DNA of 64,000 nt, from positions 155,393-219,392 of the IMG/VR virus record IMGVR_UViG_3300033984_000473; one strand, written 5' to 3'. The notes beneath the pieces are model-generated. The model was not told the DNA's origin. It saw only the letters and a list, made by a program, of their open reading frames with translations, and did no database searches. The stretch is from a virus. The translations under genes and the position numbers were made by a program. Each line of letters begins with the position of its first letter. The first letter of the stretch is position 1. Positions 15,799 through 24,695 of this stretch are shown here, one piece after another.

Positions 15799-17613
15799 TT
15801 AGTTTAACAAAGTGATTTCCACTCGTCTGTTTTTAGCTTTACCACTAGCAGTGTTGTTATTAGCTACTGGGTTAGTATCACCTTTACCATCAACCAATTG
15901 GAAACGGTCTTTAGAAATACCTCTACCAGTTAAGTAATTTACTACTGAATTAGCACGACCTTTAGATAATGATAAGTTAGAATCAGAGTTACCAACGTTA
16001 TCTGTGTGACCAACAATTCTCAATTTGGTTTGTTCAGCTTGTACTAGTAAGTTGTAGATTGCTTCTAAATCTTTTTCAGAACCAGCGATTTCTGAACTAC
16101 CTGTTGCAAAGCTAATGTTCCATTGACCATCAGCCAATACTTTAGTTTTAGTGTCAGTATAAGTTATTTTATCAGCTTTACCAGAAGCAACATCAGTTAC
16201 CGATTTCAAGAAGTATAAATTAACCGCATCTTCGTAAGGTACAACACCATCTTTACATGTTTCATTAAAACCACATGGGTTCAAGTCAGTCAAGTAAACC
16301 GATACTTGGTTATAAACCGCTTTGTATCTGTTGTTACCATCTGTGATTCCGTAGTATTGCATTGCATCAGCATAGTTAAACACTTTTGAACCACCGATAT
16401 TGTAATCTAAACCATCTTTGGTACCTTTTTGACCTTTGAATAAATCATACCAGTATTTAGGTGTTTCAAAGTCATATGTTTTAGCAACACATTCAGATGC
16501 TTTAACAGCCCACTCATCATATTGTTTGATTTGATTAGAAGCAGTATATGTTTGTTTCAATATATTAACAACTTCTTTCTCATGTTGCAATGCCCATTCT
16601 TTAATAACAACTAGTGTTGTTGCCATTTGGTTAACAAATTCTTTAGTTGAAACTACATCGGTGAAACCACTCAAAGCATCGAAAGCCATTTTATCACCAG
16701 GAGTCCATGTAGTTGCCCCATCAATTTTGTGGTTAACTGTTTTACCAGTTAATTTACCATTCTCAACCACTTTTAAAGGAACAGTATAACCTGTTTTTTG
16801 TGACTTGATAAGTTCTTTCACAGAGTTGATGTAGTCATCGTCTTGTGATGGTACGAAGTTAATCGCATTAGCATCATAAGTACTTGGGTCTGGATTCACT
16901 GGAATCTTATTAGCAAAAGCATAGTTGATTGCAACAACCCAGTCACCATCACCGATTACAGAAGATATTACAGCACCTTTCATTGATTGTGGATTATCTT
17001 TCCAGATTTTTGGTCCGATTAATTTATCTTCACCATATGAAAGACCGTAAGCACCAATTACTTGTACGTGGTATTTACCTTTACCAAATTTTTCATCCAA
17101 AGCTTTTTGTGTAGTCGTAATATAGAACGGCACACCGTCACCCATAATACTTACACCAAACGCTGATTTATCTGATACTGGATATTGAGCACCCTTAGAG
17201 AATTCCTCAACGAATTTTAATTGCATATCACGTAACCCACCGACCATGTCTTGTCTTACGATTTCTAAGTTAACACCAGAAGCTTCCATAAGAGAACCTT
17301 GAGTTGTACGTGGACCACCGTTAGCCACAATCATACCAGCGTTACCATTCCATGCATATTCTGCAATACGGATAAGACCTTTGTTTGCTACAGCTGTTGA
17401 TGGCTGATTAGACGGAGTTGGTAGCTTGGCACCACTCGTTACGTTGTTCAATTCATCAGTATTGATACTTAATGAAGTTAATTGCTTTGAAACAGCAACT
17501 CGTAATCCAGGTGATACGAAATAAACGATTCCTAATACGATTGCTAGACCTAATGCTAAGATTGTCCCCTCAGCTAAGGTAGTTAATTTTGGTTGTTTGA
17601 AGATTGCTCCCAT
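15799..17613 (-). CDS. Periplasmic binding protein-OmpA fusion
   Basis: 604 residues. An N-terminal membrane anchor (about residues 15-36) is followed by a domain like the NMT1/SsuA-type ABC substrate-binding proteins. An OmpA peptidoglycan-binding domain ends the protein (RIVGHTDNVGNSDSNLSLSK, then GRANSVVNYL). Such a fusion would fix the binding protein to the cell wall. With the permease and ATPase downstream it forms a complete importer; the ligand is unknown. Confidence 0.85.
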   Translation of the reverse strand: MGAIFKQPKLTTLAEGTILALGLAIVLGIVYFVSPGLRVAVSKQLTSLSINTDELNNVTSGAKLPTPSNQPSTAVANKGLIRIAEYAWNGNAGMIVANGGPRTTQGSLMEASGVNLEIVRQDMVGGLRDMQLKFVEEFSKGAQYPVSDKSAFGVSIMGDGVPFYITTTQKALDEKFGKGKYHVQVIGAYGLSYGEDKLIGPKIWKDNPQSMKGAVISSVIGDGDWVVAINYAFANKIPVNPDPSTYDANAINFVPSQDDDYINSVKELIKSQKTGYTVPLKVVENGKLTGKTVNHKIDGATTWTPGDKMAFDALSGFTDVVSTKEFVNQMATTLVVIKEWALQHEKEVVNILKQTYTASNQIKQYDEWAVKASECVAKTYDFETPKYWYDLFKGQKGTKDGLDYNIGGSKVFNYADAMQYYGITDGNNRYKAVYNQVSVYLTDLNPCGFNETCKDGVVPYEDAVNLYFLKSVTDVASGKADKITYTDTKTKVLADGQWNISFATGSSEIAGSEKDLEAIYNLLVQAEQTKLRIVGHTDNVGNSDSNLSLSKGRANSVVNYLTGRGISKDRFQLVDGKGDTNPVANNNTASGKAKNRRVEITLLN

Positions 17614-17873
17614 TTTTAATTTTTGTTTTTAGTTTATACTATTTAATTTTAACTCTACAAAGGTAGTTATAATTTTCGACACTACCAAATTTATTATGAA
17701 TTATTTTTATTTTTTTTTTCGCTATCGGAGAAACTATCCTCATCGACCTAAAACTCTTTTAGCTACCATCTTACTTGTTTAGGCTCGGCCATCCCACTAA
17801 TATAATTGTCCACTACTTCCAAATCAGATAATGAGTCATGATTCTTACTCGAACAGTTTTTTTTAAATTTTTC
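17614..17873 (-). other. Intergenic region with promoter
   Basis: About 260 bases. A TACCTTTG box at about 17660-17667 serves the gene at 15799. The rest shows no start-stop frame of note and no tRNA. Confidence 0.5.
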
Positions 17874-19007
17874 TTAGAACATATCTCCGAACCCACCAGA
17901 TTTCAATTTGTCACTTGATGACAAGTTGTATTCTGGGTTAGAGTATTGTTTAGCATCTGGAATGATGTCAGCACCAACTTTAATCTTGTCAGCAACAGCG
18001 TTCAAGTTTGCGTACAATTCATCAGAATCCAAGGTATAGTTGCTTGTGATACTTTCGATATCTTTCAAGTTACCAGCGGTAATTGCGATATCAGCAGCAA
18101 TCGTAGATGTAACAACATCCAAAGCGTAATCAAATTCCCAACCTTTAGCGAAGCCCATTGCTGATTTAGCGGCAGACGTAGCAGCGTTTGATTTTTGACC
18201 AAAGTCATAGTCTTTTTTAAGCATGATGATAGTCGCATCAAAGTCTTGGATTTTAATATCCATTGCAGTTTCAACTAGCGTAAGCTTTTGTCCCATTTTC
18301 TTCATAATGTTAGCACGAGAACCATATTTTTGAACGAAATCTTTTGATTGGTTCAATTGGTTTGCTACACGTTGTGATTCAGCCAACAACTTTTGTAAGC
18401 TAGAAGCATAATCAACATAAGCATCTTCACCTTTAGCCGCAACACCTTTTTCTTTAACCATTTCATCCATGGCTTGTTTAATAGTTCCAGCTTTACCTTG
18501 CAAGGATAGTATTTTGTTTTGACCTTGTTCAGCTTCTTTTTCTGACCTGTCAGCTTCAATTTCCATTTCTTGTTTCAATGACACAATGTTTTGTTTTGCT
18601 ACTCTAAATGTTTGTTGGTTTACAAGCATTTTTTGTCTTTCAATTTCTAACTGAGCAAATGGGTCATACTTGATAAGTGCTTTGTGAATTGCTCTTGTGA
18701 ATACACGAATACCCTTAACAATTACTGGTGCCATAATAACTCCAGCAACAATAAATACACCCGTAGCGAATACTGCTAATAATTGACCAATCGCTTGGAA
18801 TACTGGTGGTAACACGTATGTCCATGTTAAATAACCAACACCGATAAGTGCCGCTAATTTAAAGAACCAGAACATGTTTTTCTCTCCTTTTCTAAAGGTA
18901 TCAACCTTTGTTGAAATTTCATTCTCACTATAATTCTTCATCATAGGTAAGTTCATCAAATTTGCATTAAATGCAGTTTGTGTCGATGTTTGTGTTTGTG
19001 TTTGCAT
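17874..19007 (-). CDS. Membrane-anchored coiled-coil protein
   Basis: 377 residues. Two adjacent transmembrane segments at about 47-95 are followed by a long coiled coil (about 125-260; KQEMEIEADRSEKEAEQGQN). In layout it recalls PspA or TelA-type stress proteins, but I cannot claim homology. Forms a two-gene operon with 19017 and lies upstream of the transporter genes, so it may help organise that membrane system. Confidence 0.75.
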   Translation of the reverse strand: MQTQTQTSTQTAFNANLMNLPMMKNYSENEISTKVDTFRKGEKNMFWFFKLAALIGVGYLTWTYVLPPVFQAIGQLLAVFATGVFIVAGVIMAPVIVKGIRVFTRAIHKALIKYDPFAQLEIERQKMLVNQQTFRVAKQNIVSLKQEMEIEADRSEKEAEQGQNKILSLQGKAGTIKQAMDEMVKEKGVAAKGEDAYVDYASSLQKLLAESQRVANQLNQSKDFVQKYGSRANIMKKMGQKLTLVETAMDIKIQDFDATIIMLKKDYDFGQKSNAATSAAKSAMGFAKGWEFDYALDVVTSTIAADIAITAGNLKDIESITSNYTLDSDELYANLNAVADKIKVGADIIPDAKQYSNPEYNLSSSDKLKSGGFGDMF

Positions 19008-19016
19008 AATCTTTTT

Positions 19017-19754
19017 TTATTTTAAATTGTTATTAATTCCTTGTTTTACTAATTCGATAGAATTAACTATCTTATCTTTAGCCATGTTGTTGGCTGTTAA
19101 TTTGTTATCAACTTCACTAATCATTGGACCATATTTGCTATCGATTACGGATAGTTTGTTTTGACGGTCAGCGATTTGAATTTGTAATTGCTCCAATTGT
19201 TGTTTCATCAAATCCAATTCACCCATAAGTGATTGATTTTCATGGTTTTTTTGGTCAACAATCTCTTGTCTTTTAGAATTCCCTTTTACTACGAAATCAT
19301 TGTAAACCTTATTGATTTCATTTAGATAAAAATCTGATTGTGAAATCAATTTGCTTTTGTTTATGGTTTTATCCATACCAGAACCCATCGCAAATGCCAT
19401 AGTGTATATCTGAGGATTGTCAACCCCAGCACCGATAACTGCTTGATAGAATTCATAGAAATCATATCCAGGTTGATTCAAAGAATCAAACCCATTGGTA
19501 TATGTCGCTAAAGCTTTTGCTAATTGTTCTTCGCTAACACCTTGAGTTGATGGTGTTGAAGTAAATGTTGGTGTAACAACTGCTGGTTCTGATTTTGGAA
19601 AACCAAAGCTGCTGAATACACTAGTTTCCTCTGGTTGAGGCGTTGAACTTGGAAACTTAGTTACAGACGTTGCTGCTGGACTAGGAGTAGTTTGTTCTAC
19701 TGGTTTATCGTTAGGTGTTTCTTCACTAACAATAAATAAATCTTTTAATCCCAT
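19017..19754 (-). CDS. Hypothetical coiled-coil protein
   Basis: 245 residues. A Pro/Thr/Ser-rich N-terminal half (TTPSPAATSVTKFPSSTPQP), a short globular part, then a coiled coil (about 170-215). Located 9 bases before the membrane coiled-coil gene and preceded by a TTGAC...TACCTTTG promoter at about 19785-19815. The two coiled coils may pair. Confidence 0.75.
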   Translation of the reverse strand: MGLKDLFIVSEETPNDKPVEQTTPSPAATSVTKFPSSTPQPEETSVFSSFGFPKSEPAVVTPTFTSTPSTQGVSEEQLAKALATYTNGFDSLNQPGYDFYEFYQAVIGAGVDNPQIYTMAFAMGSGMDKTINKSKLISQSDFYLNEINKVYNDFVVKGNSKRQEIVDQKNHENQSLMGELDLMKQQLEQLQIQIADRQNKLSVIDSKYGPMISEVDNKLTANNMAKDKIVNSIELVKQGINNNLK

Positions 19755-19810
19755 GTTTTATTTTTTAGTTTTTTAACTTGTTGAGTACAAAGGTATGAAT
19801 AATATTTGAC

Positions 19811-20281
19811 TTATGCAAATTTTTCTGGTATTTTTTCTATGTGTCTTGTCAAAATAATTCTAGAACACCATGCAAAGCTTTCTGTTTGCTGGAAATACCC
19901 TTCTAAAATTTTATAGTGTGACCTATCACAATCCCATAACGCATCTTCGATTCCTTGAGTGAATTGTTTCATGTTGGTAGGTACAACTCTAGGTACTAGA
20001 ACTTCTATAGTTTCTTTAAGATATTTTTCTTCTAGCTTATGATACCATTTACGGTTTTCATAGAAACGTTTAGTTCTGGCTTCTTCTTTAGCTTCTCTGT
20101 CTGGGTCTTTGCTACTAATGTATATTTGTTGTGGTTTTTCTAATATTTCCCATTCAGCGGTTTCTTCTGGAGAAACTTCAATGATAACTCTAGTTTTTAT
20201 CATATCAGTACTTAACGTTGGTAAGTGCAACGCTATGATATATTCACCTACATATTGACCTAATTGGTAATTTAAACCCAT
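19811..20281 (-). CDS. Conserved phage hypothetical protein
   Basis: 156 residues with ENRKWYHKLEEKYL and EDALWDCDRSHYKI segments that look like a conserved phage hypothetical family, function unknown. A TACCTTTG box at about 20300 and an upstream hairpin make it a separate unit. Confidence 0.75.
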   Translation of the reverse strand: MGLNYQLGQYVGEYIIALHLPTLSTDMIKTRVIIEVSPEETAEWEILEKPQQIYISSKDPDREAKEEARTKRFYENRKWYHKLEEKYLKETIEVLVPRVVPTNMKQFTQGIEDALWDCDRSHYKILEGYFQQTESFAWCSRIILTRHIEKIPEKFA

Positions 20282-20317
20282 AACTTATTTTTTTTTTACA
20301 TTACAAAGGTACATAAA

Positions 20318-20351
20318 AAAAATGACACTACCAAAGATAATGTCATTTTTT
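20318..20351. terminator. Hairpin terminator
   Basis: AATGACA...TGTCATT stem with A run and T run on its sides; ends transcription from the tRNA region at 20.6-20.9 kb before the promoter at about 20300. Confidence 0.7.
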
Positions 20352-20601
20352 TTTAAGAACAGTGACTTACGGGAATCTCACCTTGATTCTAGAAATCGTT
20401 CCTTTAACTTCGCCCCCTGTATCATTGGAGATTTAACCCAATTAGATGCCCATGGTCAGCCACAGCTCTTTTTCTCATATCCCAAATGTGGGAAAGGGAG
20501 CCACCTTTAAAGTACGTAAGTATGTTCTTATTAATTGATTTGATTCTGCTTTACATAGACCATCGAAGGACGATATACATACATTGGACCAAACCTATTT
20601 G
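20352..20601. other. Non-coding spacer
   Basis: About 250 bases between the hairpin and the tRNA at 20602. Higher GC than the neighbours with short inverted repeats, no convincing ORF. Confidence 0.35.
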
Positions 20602-20718
20602 TACAAAGAGTAGGATTCGAACCTACGTAACTCCCTACGTCATGCTTCCAAACTGAAAAGGAATCGAACCTTACACACGAATTCAAGGGGGAGTGCTTTA
20701 CCACTAAGCTATCTCCGT
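20602..20718 (-). tRNA. tRNA with a large anticodon-loop insertion
   Basis: Acceptor ACGGAGA pairs with TCTTTGT. The D arm, anticodon stem CTCCC/GGGAG, 4-base variable region and T arm GTAGG/CCTAC are all present. Between the two strands of the anticodon stem are 53 bases instead of 7, and the insert contains a second T-arm-like hairpin (AAGG-TTCGATT-CCTT). Anticodon cannot be assigned. Confidence 0.6.
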
Positions 20719-20835
20719 ATTTGAGGCTGAGGCCTCTGCGTTGTGTAGACTATTCATCATCTATTACAATTCTAGCTTTCCTTTCTCAAGGGAACAACAC
20801 AATAAGTTAGACAACAAGATTAACTTTTTTCTTTT

Positions 20836-20915
20836 TCGTGCTCTAACCATTAAGCTAACCGCCCAGTGTCTTAGGACAGTATGGGACTCGAACCCATATC
20901 ACGAGCTTAACAGGC
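20836..20915 (-). tRNA. Circularly permuted tRNA-Asn(GUU)
   Basis: On the minus strand the 3' half comes first (20915-20873: anticodon loop CTGTTAA, GCTCG, T arm ATGGG/CCCAT, acceptor ACTGTCC). After 8 bases (AAGACACT) follows the 5' half (20864-20836: GGGCGGT, D arm, A, CGA). Joining position 29 to 30 gives a perfect anticodon stem CGAGC/GCTCG, and the acceptor pairs 7 of 7 with two G-U. The flanks match the intron of the tRNA-Asp at 25009. Confidence 0.72.
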
Positions 20916-20998
20916 TATAGATTTTTTGTTGCTGAAATAATCTTTCAATGTCTAGTTACAAACTAAGCAATTTCTCACTTAGCTTATATTTTTGGGTA

Positions 20999-21634
20999 TT
21001 ATTTTCCTTGTCCAGAAACGTTAATTGACCCTACTGAACCAGCTTTAGCTCTTTCGATACCAGCAGCTCTTTCAGCATCTAATTGTAAATACAATTTAGT
21101 TACTTGTTCACTTAAGAACTCGTTTTGGTTAGCCAACGTACCAATCTTAGCAGCGTTTTCAGCAGCAATAGCTTTATTCTCTGAGTGAATCAATTTGATT
21201 TCATTCTCGTATTGAGATTTAAGGCTAGAAACTACCGTAGCAACTTCTTTTTTGATTAATCCATCAGTGTTAGACTTAACCTCGTCTAACTCTTTACGCA
21301 ATGAACTCAATTCACTAGCTGGAATTACTGTTTTCCCAACGCTTGTTAAGTATTCATTAACAACACGGTCTGTGTTAGCTCTGAAACTTAAATCTAAATC
21401 AACTTTCAATTGACGCTCTTTTTCAGCAAAAGCTACATCTAATGATATAATCGCTTCTTCTTTGTTAGCAACTTGTAAAGTTAATTCTTCAGCTTGCTCA
21501 ACCATTTTATTGATTGTGTTAGTGGCAGAAGCTAATTCGCTTACTGCTTTCGTAATTTGTTGTGCAGCTTGTCCTAAGACAATCTCTGTGCTAGCACTTG
21601 CTTTCTTTGCGGGTGTTGTTTTTGTTACAGCCAT
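20999..21634 (-). CDS. Coiled-coil protein
   Basis: 211 residues, almost entirely predicted coiled coil (EEAIISLDVAFAEKERQLKV; LKSQYENEIKLIHSENKAIA), with a basic Ala/Lys N-terminus. Likely structural or scaffolding. A strong TTGAC-18-TATCTTTG promoter lies about 80 bases upstream. Confidence 0.75.
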   Translation of the reverse strand: MAVTKTTPAKKASASTEIVLGQAAQQITKAVSELASATNTINKMVEQAEELTLQVANKEEAIISLDVAFAEKERQLKVDLDLSFRANTDRVVNEYLTSVGKTVIPASELSSLRKELDEVKSNTDGLIKKEVATVVSSLKSQYENEIKLIHSENKAIAAENAAKIGTLANQNEFLSEQVTKLYLQLDAERAAGIERAKAGSVGSINVSGQGK

Positions 21635-21711
21635 TTTTTTTTTCTTTGTTTTTTTGTTTATTATGTTATTATGTTATTATGTTATTGTATTATTCTCTAC
21701 TTATTATACTA

Positions 21712-21742
21712 CAAAGATACTACATTTTTCATTAAAAGTCAA
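21712..21742 (-). promoter_or_regulatory. Housekeeping-type promoter
   Basis: TTGAC (21738-21742), 18 bases, TATCTTTG (21712-21719). One of the clearest matches to the Bacteroidota consensus in the window; drives 20999-21634. Confidence 0.8.
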
Positions 21743-21801
21743 GTAAAAATGAATATTTTTTTAATCTTTTTTACACTTTTAATAAGCTGTAAATCAAGCT
21801 G

Positions 21802-22164
21802 TTACCCAGCCAAATACATACTATTTGACATCAACGCATGTCTTGCAAAATCGGTCTCATCTTGGACGTATTCATTGAACTCAGATTGCTCTAATTCAAC
21901 TATGTCTTCGACTTCCCAATTGAACATATCAATGATTTTGTCATAGTTATTGCTGTTGTCAACTGGTGTTGTTAAATCTAATCTAACTTTCATATCTCCA
22001 GCTTCAACTTTTTTGGTAATGTCTGCTAATTGTTTAAGTGCTTCTTTCTTGTAAGCAACAACGGCTTTGGTATAAGCTTCAATGTGTTGTGCTTTATTTT
22101 CTTGAATCTTAGCAATTAAATCTGCTTTGTTAACCTTGATGGTTCTGTTTCCGTTTCTTCTCAT
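21802..22164 (-). CDS. Hypothetical protein (120 aa)
   Basis: Basic, helical N-terminus (KADLIAKIQENKAQHIEAYT) and acidic C-terminus. No known domain. Follows the lipoprotein gene by about 20 bases. Confidence 0.7.
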   Translation of the reverse strand: MRRNGNRTIKVNKADLIAKIQENKAQHIEAYTKAVVAYKKEALKQLADITKKVEAGDMKVRLDLTTPVDNSNNYDKIIDMFNWEVEDIVELEQSEFNEYVQDETDFARHALMSNSMYLAG

Positions 22165-22185
22165 TGGAATTTATTTTTACGTATG

Positions 22186-22563
22186 TTATTGTATGATATC
22201 TCCGACTTCAACATTTAAGAACAAATCCTCATCAATGTCTTTTTTAATCGTTAACGTTTCGTTAGGCCTTTTGATTGTAATGTAGTTGTCTTTTAAATCT
22301 GCTTTTTCGTTTTCTGAACGACAATTAGCACAATCTTTATTTACAACAATACCGACTGGTAATTTAGTTTCAGAACTTGACCAATAACGCTTATCAGCTA
22401 CCTTAACGTCACTTTCTGTAGGTTCGTCTTGATTGCGATAATCAGAAGAATCTGAAAGGATTACAGCATCATAAGTTTCAACGTTTTCTGTTGGTTGTTC
22501 AGTTTTAGGTTTACATGAAACAGTTAAACCTAAAACCAAAGCTACTAAAAACATTTTTTTCAT
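22186..22563 (-). CDS. Lipoprotein (125 aa)
   Basis: Signal peptide with lipobox (LVLGLTVSC), then an acidic linker and a small domain with a CANC motif. Probably anchored to a membrane from the periplasmic side. Its start overlaps the stop of the 57-codon gene upstream (TAATG). Confidence 0.78.
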   Translation of the reverse strand: MKKMFLVALVLGLTVSCKPKTEQPTENVETYDAVILSDSSDYRNQDEPTESDVKVADKRYWSSSETKLPVGIVVNKDCANCRSENEKADLKDNYITIKRPNETLTIKKDIDEDLFLNVEVGDIIQ

Positions 22564-22736
22564 TATGTTCTACTTTTTAGAACTTCAATTTCTTTGTTGA
22601 TTCTTTTGATATCAGAATCATTCAAAGGAACTTTAACGTCAGTTGTTTTCTTTTGTGTTTTCACACCACTTTTTAATTGCTTCTCAAGCATTTCGATTAC
22701 TCTAGACTGTCTAGAACGTTTTGCAGCTGTTGCCAT
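22563..22736 (-). CDS. Small basic helical protein (57 aa)
   Basis: ATG at 22736 to TAA at 22563. Starts MATAAKRSRQSRVIEMLEKQ and continues as a Lys-rich helix. Translationally coupled to the lipoprotein gene. Confidence 0.7.
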   Translation of the reverse strand: MATAAKRSRQSRVIEMLEKQLKSGVKTQKKTTDVKVPLNDSDIKRINKEIEVLKSRT

Positions 22737-22755
22737 AGTTAAATTTATTTATTTG

Positions 22756-22860
22756 TAGATGGTACAGGATTCGAACCTGTGAATCTCTTTGTATAGGTAT
22801 CATACATACCACATCAAGACTTTATGTATGCTCAACCTTAAGCCACTCGGTCAACCGTCT
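22756..22860 (-). tRNA. Class II tRNA, Ser-like, with enlarged anticodon loop
   Basis: Acceptor AGACGGT/ACCATCT (one mismatch), Ser-type D arm (ACCGAGTGGC), T arm ACAGG/CCTGT and a variable-arm hairpin GTAT/ATAC. The anticodon hairpin is CATAC/GTATG with a 16-base loop that contains CTTGA (UGA, Ser). At 105 bases it is longer than normal. Confidence 0.6.
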
Positions 22861-22987
22861 ATTTAATGAGAATTTGGGCCATCGGTATCTCATAATTGTT
22901 AGTCCTTCCTTAGCTAACACCCTTACCCAAGCCGTTCCTATGGGCTGGTAAATTTCACTATACTATAGGAGTCAAGTGAATACTTGG

Positions 22988-23060
22988 TGGTACCGAGTGG
23001 ATTCGAACCACTGACACCCGCATCTTCAGTGCGGTGCTCTACCAACTGAGCTACGGTACC
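22988..23060 (-). tRNA. tRNA-Phe(GAA)
   Basis: Acceptor GGTACCG/CGGTACC, stem CCGCA/TGCGG, loop CTGAAGA, discriminator A. Confidence 0.95.
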
Positions 23061-23154
23061 TTTTTATCTCGTAGTTTTTAAGGCTCAAGTGATTACATTG
23101 CTGCTCACTCTAAGTAACCGTGATATAGTACAAACCTATGATATTTCTATACTA

Positions 23155-23190
23155 CAAAGATACTAATCTTTTTTTAAAGTTGCAACCTTT
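23155..23190 (-). promoter_or_regulatory. Promoter for the Phe/Ser tRNA pair
   Basis: TTGCAAC followed by TATCTTTG (at about 23155) on the minus strand, about 95 bases before the tRNA-Phe. Confidence 0.65.
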
Positions 23191-23204
23191 GTATCGTTTT
23201 TTTT

Positions 23205-23690
23205 TTAACTTTTTCTAGCTAAAATATACTCATATTGTGAGTCAGTATTTGTATTGCCATATACATAGTTTGGAATTCTAGTTAAACACATGTCTTCTAG
23301 AACTTTATCCAATGGACAACCTTCACCATATTCAAAATAGATAGCACCATATTCAACATAGCTCTCATCAGAATCAAAAGCTTCAACTTCGTTGATATCT
23401 CTAACATTTATGTTTTCATCACTGATAACACAAATTGATTCATAACCTTTTCTATATTTAAAAGCACCTATTTGCTCAAATAACCCTTTACCAATTATGT
23501 ATTCATCTTCTTTTGATAAATCTGGAACTACAACCATGTATTCACATTCCAATAAGTCTTTGTGACTATATAGACCACCTTTGAATTCAACTGTTTGTAT
23601 ATTAAATTGGTTAAGGATTTGGCGAACTCTAGTAACCACATCTGGGTTAGCTCTATTAGACTTCGCCAAATAAACCTTTGGTATGTTCAT
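23205..23690 (-). CDS. Rossmann-like protein, possibly nucleoside deoxyribosyltransferase fold
   Basis: 161 residues. KVYLAKSNRANPDVVTRVRQ, then YMVVVPD and GKGLFEQIGAF recall the nucleoside 2-deoxyribosyltransferase/TIR-like fold, but catalytic residues are not clear. Its start overlaps the stop of the next gene upstream. The family call is tentative. Confidence 0.6.
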   Translation of the reverse strand: MNIPKVYLAKSNRANPDVVTRVRQILNQFNIQTVEFKGGLYSHKDLLECEYMVVVPDLSKEDEYIIGKGLFEQIGAFKYRKGYESICVISDENINVRDINEVEAFDSDESYVEYGAIYFEYGEGCPLDKVLEDMCLTRIPNYVYGNTNTDSQYEYILARKS

Positions 23691-24037
23691 TATTTCTTAC
23701 CTTTGGTAGCTGGAGCCTCGTCAGCAAACCATTCATCATAGATTGATTGTGCTTCCACAAGTTGAACTTCTTTCAAAGCTAAATCCATTTTTGTTCTGTG
23801 TAATTCAGCCACCCATTTAGCAGCGTTGAAATCAGCACCACCTGGACGTAGAGAGTAAGTGTTCTCTGGAGCCAAGTCAGTCAAGTCATTTAACTTGCTA
23901 TTCAATTGCAATTTCTCTTTTCTTAGGTTTGCGATGAAAGACTCAACTTCCAATACGGCAGCATCTGCTAAATTTTTCGCTCTGTTTCCTAATGTTGCTG
24001 AACTATCCGCTGATAGCATTTGTGCAAATTTACTCAT
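23690..24037 (-). CDS. Hypothetical coiled-coil protein (115 aa)
   Basis: Two helical stretches (AAVLEVESFIANLRKEKLQL; VAELHRTKMDLALKEVQL). Preceded by a TTG...TACCTTTG promoter (about 24085-24115). Function unknown. Confidence 0.72.
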   Translation of the reverse strand: MSKFAQMLSADSSATLGNRAKNLADAAVLEVESFIANLRKEKLQLNSKLNDLTDLAPENTYSLRPGGADFNAAKWVAELHRTKMDLALKEVQLVEAQSIYDEWFADEAPATKGKK

Positions 24038-24134
24038 AATTTTCTAGTTTTAAATTAAATTGTTTTTGTTTATTTTTTAGATTACAAAGGTATGAAATGT
24101 TTTTGACCTGTGCAAGTTTTTTTTAAAGTTTTTT

Positions 24135-24290
24135 TTAGTCGAGGTAAATATCAAACCATTCAACAGCGTAGAAGTCTAACCACATTCCCATTTCTAAATA
24201 GAATTGGAAAATTCTCTCGTCTCCACCGATTTCCATACGTAGTTTCTCTATGATGTAATCGGCCATGTATTGTAATATCTTTCTTTTCAT
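24135..24290 (-). CDS. Small acidic protein (51 aa), likely leaderless
   Basis: ATG at 24290, stop at 24135; MKRKILQYMADYIIEKLRME, with an aromatic C-terminus. The TACCTTTG box ends 4 bases before the ATG. Confidence 0.7.
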   Translation of the reverse strand: MKRKILQYMADYIIEKLRMEIGGDERIFQFYLEMGMWLDFYAVEWFDIYLD

Positions 24291-24294
24291 AATA

Positions 24295-24302
24295 CAAAGG
24301 TA
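24295..24302 (-). promoter_or_regulatory. -7 box giving a likely leaderless mRNA
   Basis: TACCTTTG-TATT-ATG, the same spacing as at 10289. Confidence 0.65.
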
Positions 24303-24317
24303 CTAATTAGTTTTTTA

Positions 24318-24695
24318 TTATCCAAACAATGTGTTGTGTTTTTTTGAAAATTTTTTAGCAATTCTTTTATAAAACTCTGTTAGTAGCGAACTAGGAATCT
24401 TAATCCCTTCATCTTCAAATATATCCAAGATTTCTTTAGGTGTAAACGTTCCTTCAACAATACCATCTGACCATTGGTCACTCCAAAGTCCCCAAGACTT
24501 TTTACCTACAATAACAGCTTTTACTATATTAGGGTGTCTTGATACTATTGGGACTCCATTTCTAAAATCTCCATTGTCAAATTTTCTGAATGTGAATTTT
24601 CCTTCTGTTTCGTTGACATCAAATTCAACCTTTACGATAGCACCACAAAAAGATAGGATGCCTTTCCTATTTGATTTAAGGAAGAAGTTGAACAT
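24318..24695 (-). CDS. Hypothetical protein, possibly frameshifted at its N-terminus
   Basis: 125 residues from the ATG at 24695. In-frame coding-like sequence (LTRQERIELRKKETGSRHQK) continues upstream to about 24790 without a start, while an ATG at 24829 opens another frame (MKNTQNGGDRLG) that stops just where the first begins. A -1 shift near TTGGGAGCC would fuse them. Either a real frameshift, a decayed 5' end or a sequencing error. No known domain. Confidence 0.65.
   Translation of the reverse strand: MFNFFLKSNRKGILSFCGAIVKVEFDVNETEGKFTFRKFDNGDFRNGVPIVSRHPNIVKAVIVGKKSWGLWSDQWSDGIVEGTFTPKEILDIFEDEGIKIPSSLLTEFYKRIAKKFSKKHNTLFG

Noticed and set aside
13755-17613. Bacterial chromosome rather than phage
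   Set aside because: The importer alone would allow it, but promoters, gene style, homing genes, fibre, RNA ligases and tRNA arrays are continuous on both sides.
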